A stretch of 7,159 bases of DNA from Deltaproteobacteria bacterium (lineage in GTDB: Bacteria > Desulfobacterota > Syntrophia > Syntrophales > Smithellaceae). Shown here piece after piece: positions 6,262 to 7,159 of this stretch (within the stretch, counting starts at the first letter, position 1; each line of letters begins with the position of its first letter). The stretch covers positions 1 through 7,159 of the forward strand of contig JAGFXG010000061.1 of the NCBI GenBank assembly GCA_017860985.1, written 5' to 3'. A program made the position numbers and the translations under genes. Under the pieces are notes generated by a model. That model had not been told where the DNA came from. It did no database searches and saw nothing but the letters and a program-made list of their open reading frames with translations.

Positions 6262-6762
6262 TTATCGACTTAACAATTTTGCCAGGATGATTCCCAGAAT
6301 CAACCACAAAGGAATGGAAATAATCAGCGACCAGATCAACCCTTTGTTGCTTTTCAACTGTTTGTTCATGTCTTTTTCCACCAGGGCGCGTTCGATCTTC
6401 ATCTTGATTTCATCAAATTGAAACGGCTTGACCAGATAGTCTTTTGCGCCTTTTTTCATGGCTTCCAGAACAGTTTCGATGGAGGGATAGCCGGTAATGA
6501 TGAAAAAAAGAATCTCCGGATCGATGCGTTTCACCTCTCCCAGGAGGGTCAGTCCATCCATGTTGGCCATTTTGATATCCGATACGACAATATCAAAATG
6601 ATCTTTCTGGAAGAGCGACAACGCTTCTTCCCCGCTGGAAGCCCCGACAGCGTCCAGTCCGATGATTTTCATATATTGGCCCAGCACATCCAGGATTGCC
6701 TCATCGTCATCGACAATCAATATCCGTTTGTGAATTTTTTTCAAGCTGTTGAGCGTATCCAT
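6262..6762 (-). CDS. Receiver-only response regulator with C-terminal transmembrane anchor
   Basis: A 166-residue phosphoacceptor protein. Residues 12-128 are a CheY/NtrC-like receiver: acidic Asp18-Asp19-Asp20 in LIVDDDE, phosphoacceptor Asp62 in VVSDIKM, Thr90 in ITGYPS, and Lys112 in LVKPF. All catalytic positions are present. There is no DNA-binding or enzymatic output domain. After a charged linker (129-140), residues 141-164 form one hydrophobic helix rich in Ile, Leu and Trp, ending at Ser-Arg, so the receiver is probably tethered to the inner membrane facing the cytoplasm. I chose the ATG at 6762. A TTG 63 bases further upstream is in frame, but it coincides with a promoter -35 box and adds 21 residues unlike a receiver start. 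No histidine kinase is in the window, so its partner and target are unknown. It is codirectional with the aro operon and has no terminator of its own, but nothing ties its role to aromatic synthesis. Confidence 0.88.
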   Translation of the reverse strand: MDTLNSLKKIHKRILIVDDDEAILDVLGQYMKIIGLDAVGASSGEEALSLFQKDHFDIVVSDIKMANMDGLTLLGEVKRIDPEILFFIITGYPSIETVLEAMKKGAKDYLVKPFQFDEIKMKIERALVEKDMNKQLKSNKGLIWSLIISIPLWLILGIILAKLLSR

Positions 6763-6796
6763 GGGCCATCCGTTACAGATAGAAATGCATGTGAGA

Positions 6797-6825
6797 TTTT
6801 TAACAGGATATAAAAGCAAAGTCAA
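6797..6825 (-). promoter_or_regulatory. Promoter of the response-regulator gene
   Basis: Minus-strand TTGACT (6825..6820, five of six), a 17-base spacer, and TAAAAA (6802..6797, four of six) preceded by TGT as an extended -10. The start would be near 6790, about 28 bases before the ATG at 6762. This placement argues against the longer reading frame, whose TTG start is the -35 box. Confidence 0.65.
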
Positions 6826-6873
6826 TCGTAATCATCAGGAATTTTCATAACCTGCAATACGGATAATCTTGAC

Positions 6874-7159
6874 ATGACGCAATTAAAAACGTCCGTCTTT
6901 ACCCGTCGGCCAGTTCGTCCGTTTCAACCGTCATTGAAAAACTTTACCTGTCCCTGCTGGATCTGCTGCTTCAAGAAGAACAAGTTTCCTTTTCCGAGTC
7001 GGAAAAGGCTCTCCTGATTGACGGTCGGCCTTTGAGCCCGAAAGATCAGGAACGACCTCATACGGTTTCATTGCTGAACCTCCTGCTCGCATTAGGACTC
7101 AAGAGCATTACGTTTGGCAAGGGGCTGGAAAAAGAAGAACTCTTCCGCTTTATAGAACT
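6874..7159 (+). CDS. Divergent hypothetical protein, 3' end beyond window; N-terminal frame disturbed
   Basis: An open plus-strand frame (codons from 6885: AAA AAC GTC CGT and so on) runs unbroken to the window edge and encodes a soluble-looking protein with KNVRLYPS, then VIEKLYLSLLDLL, SFSESEKALLIDGRPLSP, and LALGLKSITFGKGLEKEEL. The alternation of helices and the RLYP / SITF..GL pattern looks genuinely coding. It reminds me of N-terminal regions of large deltaproteobacterial HEAT-repeat or signalling proteins, a weak recollection only. In this frame TGA at 6870 lies upstream and no ATG, GTG or TTG occurs before the conserved-looking part. The ATG at 6874 (Met-Thr-Gln-Leu-Lys) is one base out of frame. 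One extra A in the five-A run at 6885-6889 would join them as MTQLKNVRLYPS. It may therefore be a sequencing error, a frameshifted gene, or a gene using a rare start such as ATT at 6882. Function unknown. Confidence 0.6.

Noticed and set aside
6763..6825. N-terminal extension of the response regulator starting at TTG 6825 (187 residues)
   Set aside because: The TTG is part of a -35 box with a 17-base spacer to an extended -10. The extra residues do not resemble a receiver N-terminus, and the ATG at 6762 fits the family.
6869..6897. Plus-strand TTGACA at 6869-6874 as a -35 element for the divergent gene
   Set aside because: A 17-base spacer leads to TCCGTC, which is no -10 element, and the site overlaps the likely start codon.

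Overview
The window carries most of an aromatic amino acid (shikimate/chorismate/phenylalanine) operon on the minus strand. Its leader looks like a classical ribosome-mediated transcription attenuator that senses Phe, Trp and Tyr together. Gene content and protein style (Thermotoga-type DAHP synthase with an N-terminal ferredoxin-like domain, a fused AroD-AroE, a P-protein PheA, moderate GC, an NtrC-like receiver next door) suggest a Gram-negative anaerobe of the Desulfobacterota / former Deltaproteobacteria, perhaps a Syntrophus/Smithella relative. That placement is inference from resemblance, not a database result.

Layout, in the direction of minus-strand transcription (right to left): a 166-aa receiver-only response regulator with a C-terminal membrane helix (6762..6262); a TTGACA-17-TATATA promoter starting 10 bases past its stop (6252..6224); a 31-codon leader peptide with the run FSFWFYYYY (6192..6097); alternative RNA structures ending in two tandem intrinsic terminators (6129..5997); then aroF (5977..4967), aroB (4952..3858), pheA (3861..2782), aroDE (2785..1208) and aroA (1215 to beyond base 1, lacking only its last residues). 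aroB/pheA and pheA/aroDE overlap by ATGA, aroDE/aroA by 8 bases, and aroF/aroB are 14 bases apart, so this is one tightly coupled operon.

The enzymes cover DAHP synthesis, dehydroquinate synthesis, dehydration, shikimate reduction and EPSP formation, plus chorismate-to-phenylpyruvate conversion. Shikimate kinase, chorismate synthase and prephenate dehydrogenase are not here and may lie beyond the left edge. The proposed logic is that scarcity of charged tRNA for any of the three aromatic amino acids stalls a ribosome in the leader and lets transcription enter the operon. Allosteric domains on AroF and PheA would add end-product control.

On the plus strand at the right edge, a divergent gene begins near 6874 and runs out of the window. 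Its reading frame and its only plausible ATG disagree by one base at a run of five A. No rRNA, tRNA, CRISPR array, IS element or transposon was seen. The gaps at 6763-6873 (divergent promoter region) and 5978-6261 (attenuator and promoter) are the only non-enzyme stretches, and both are accounted for below.
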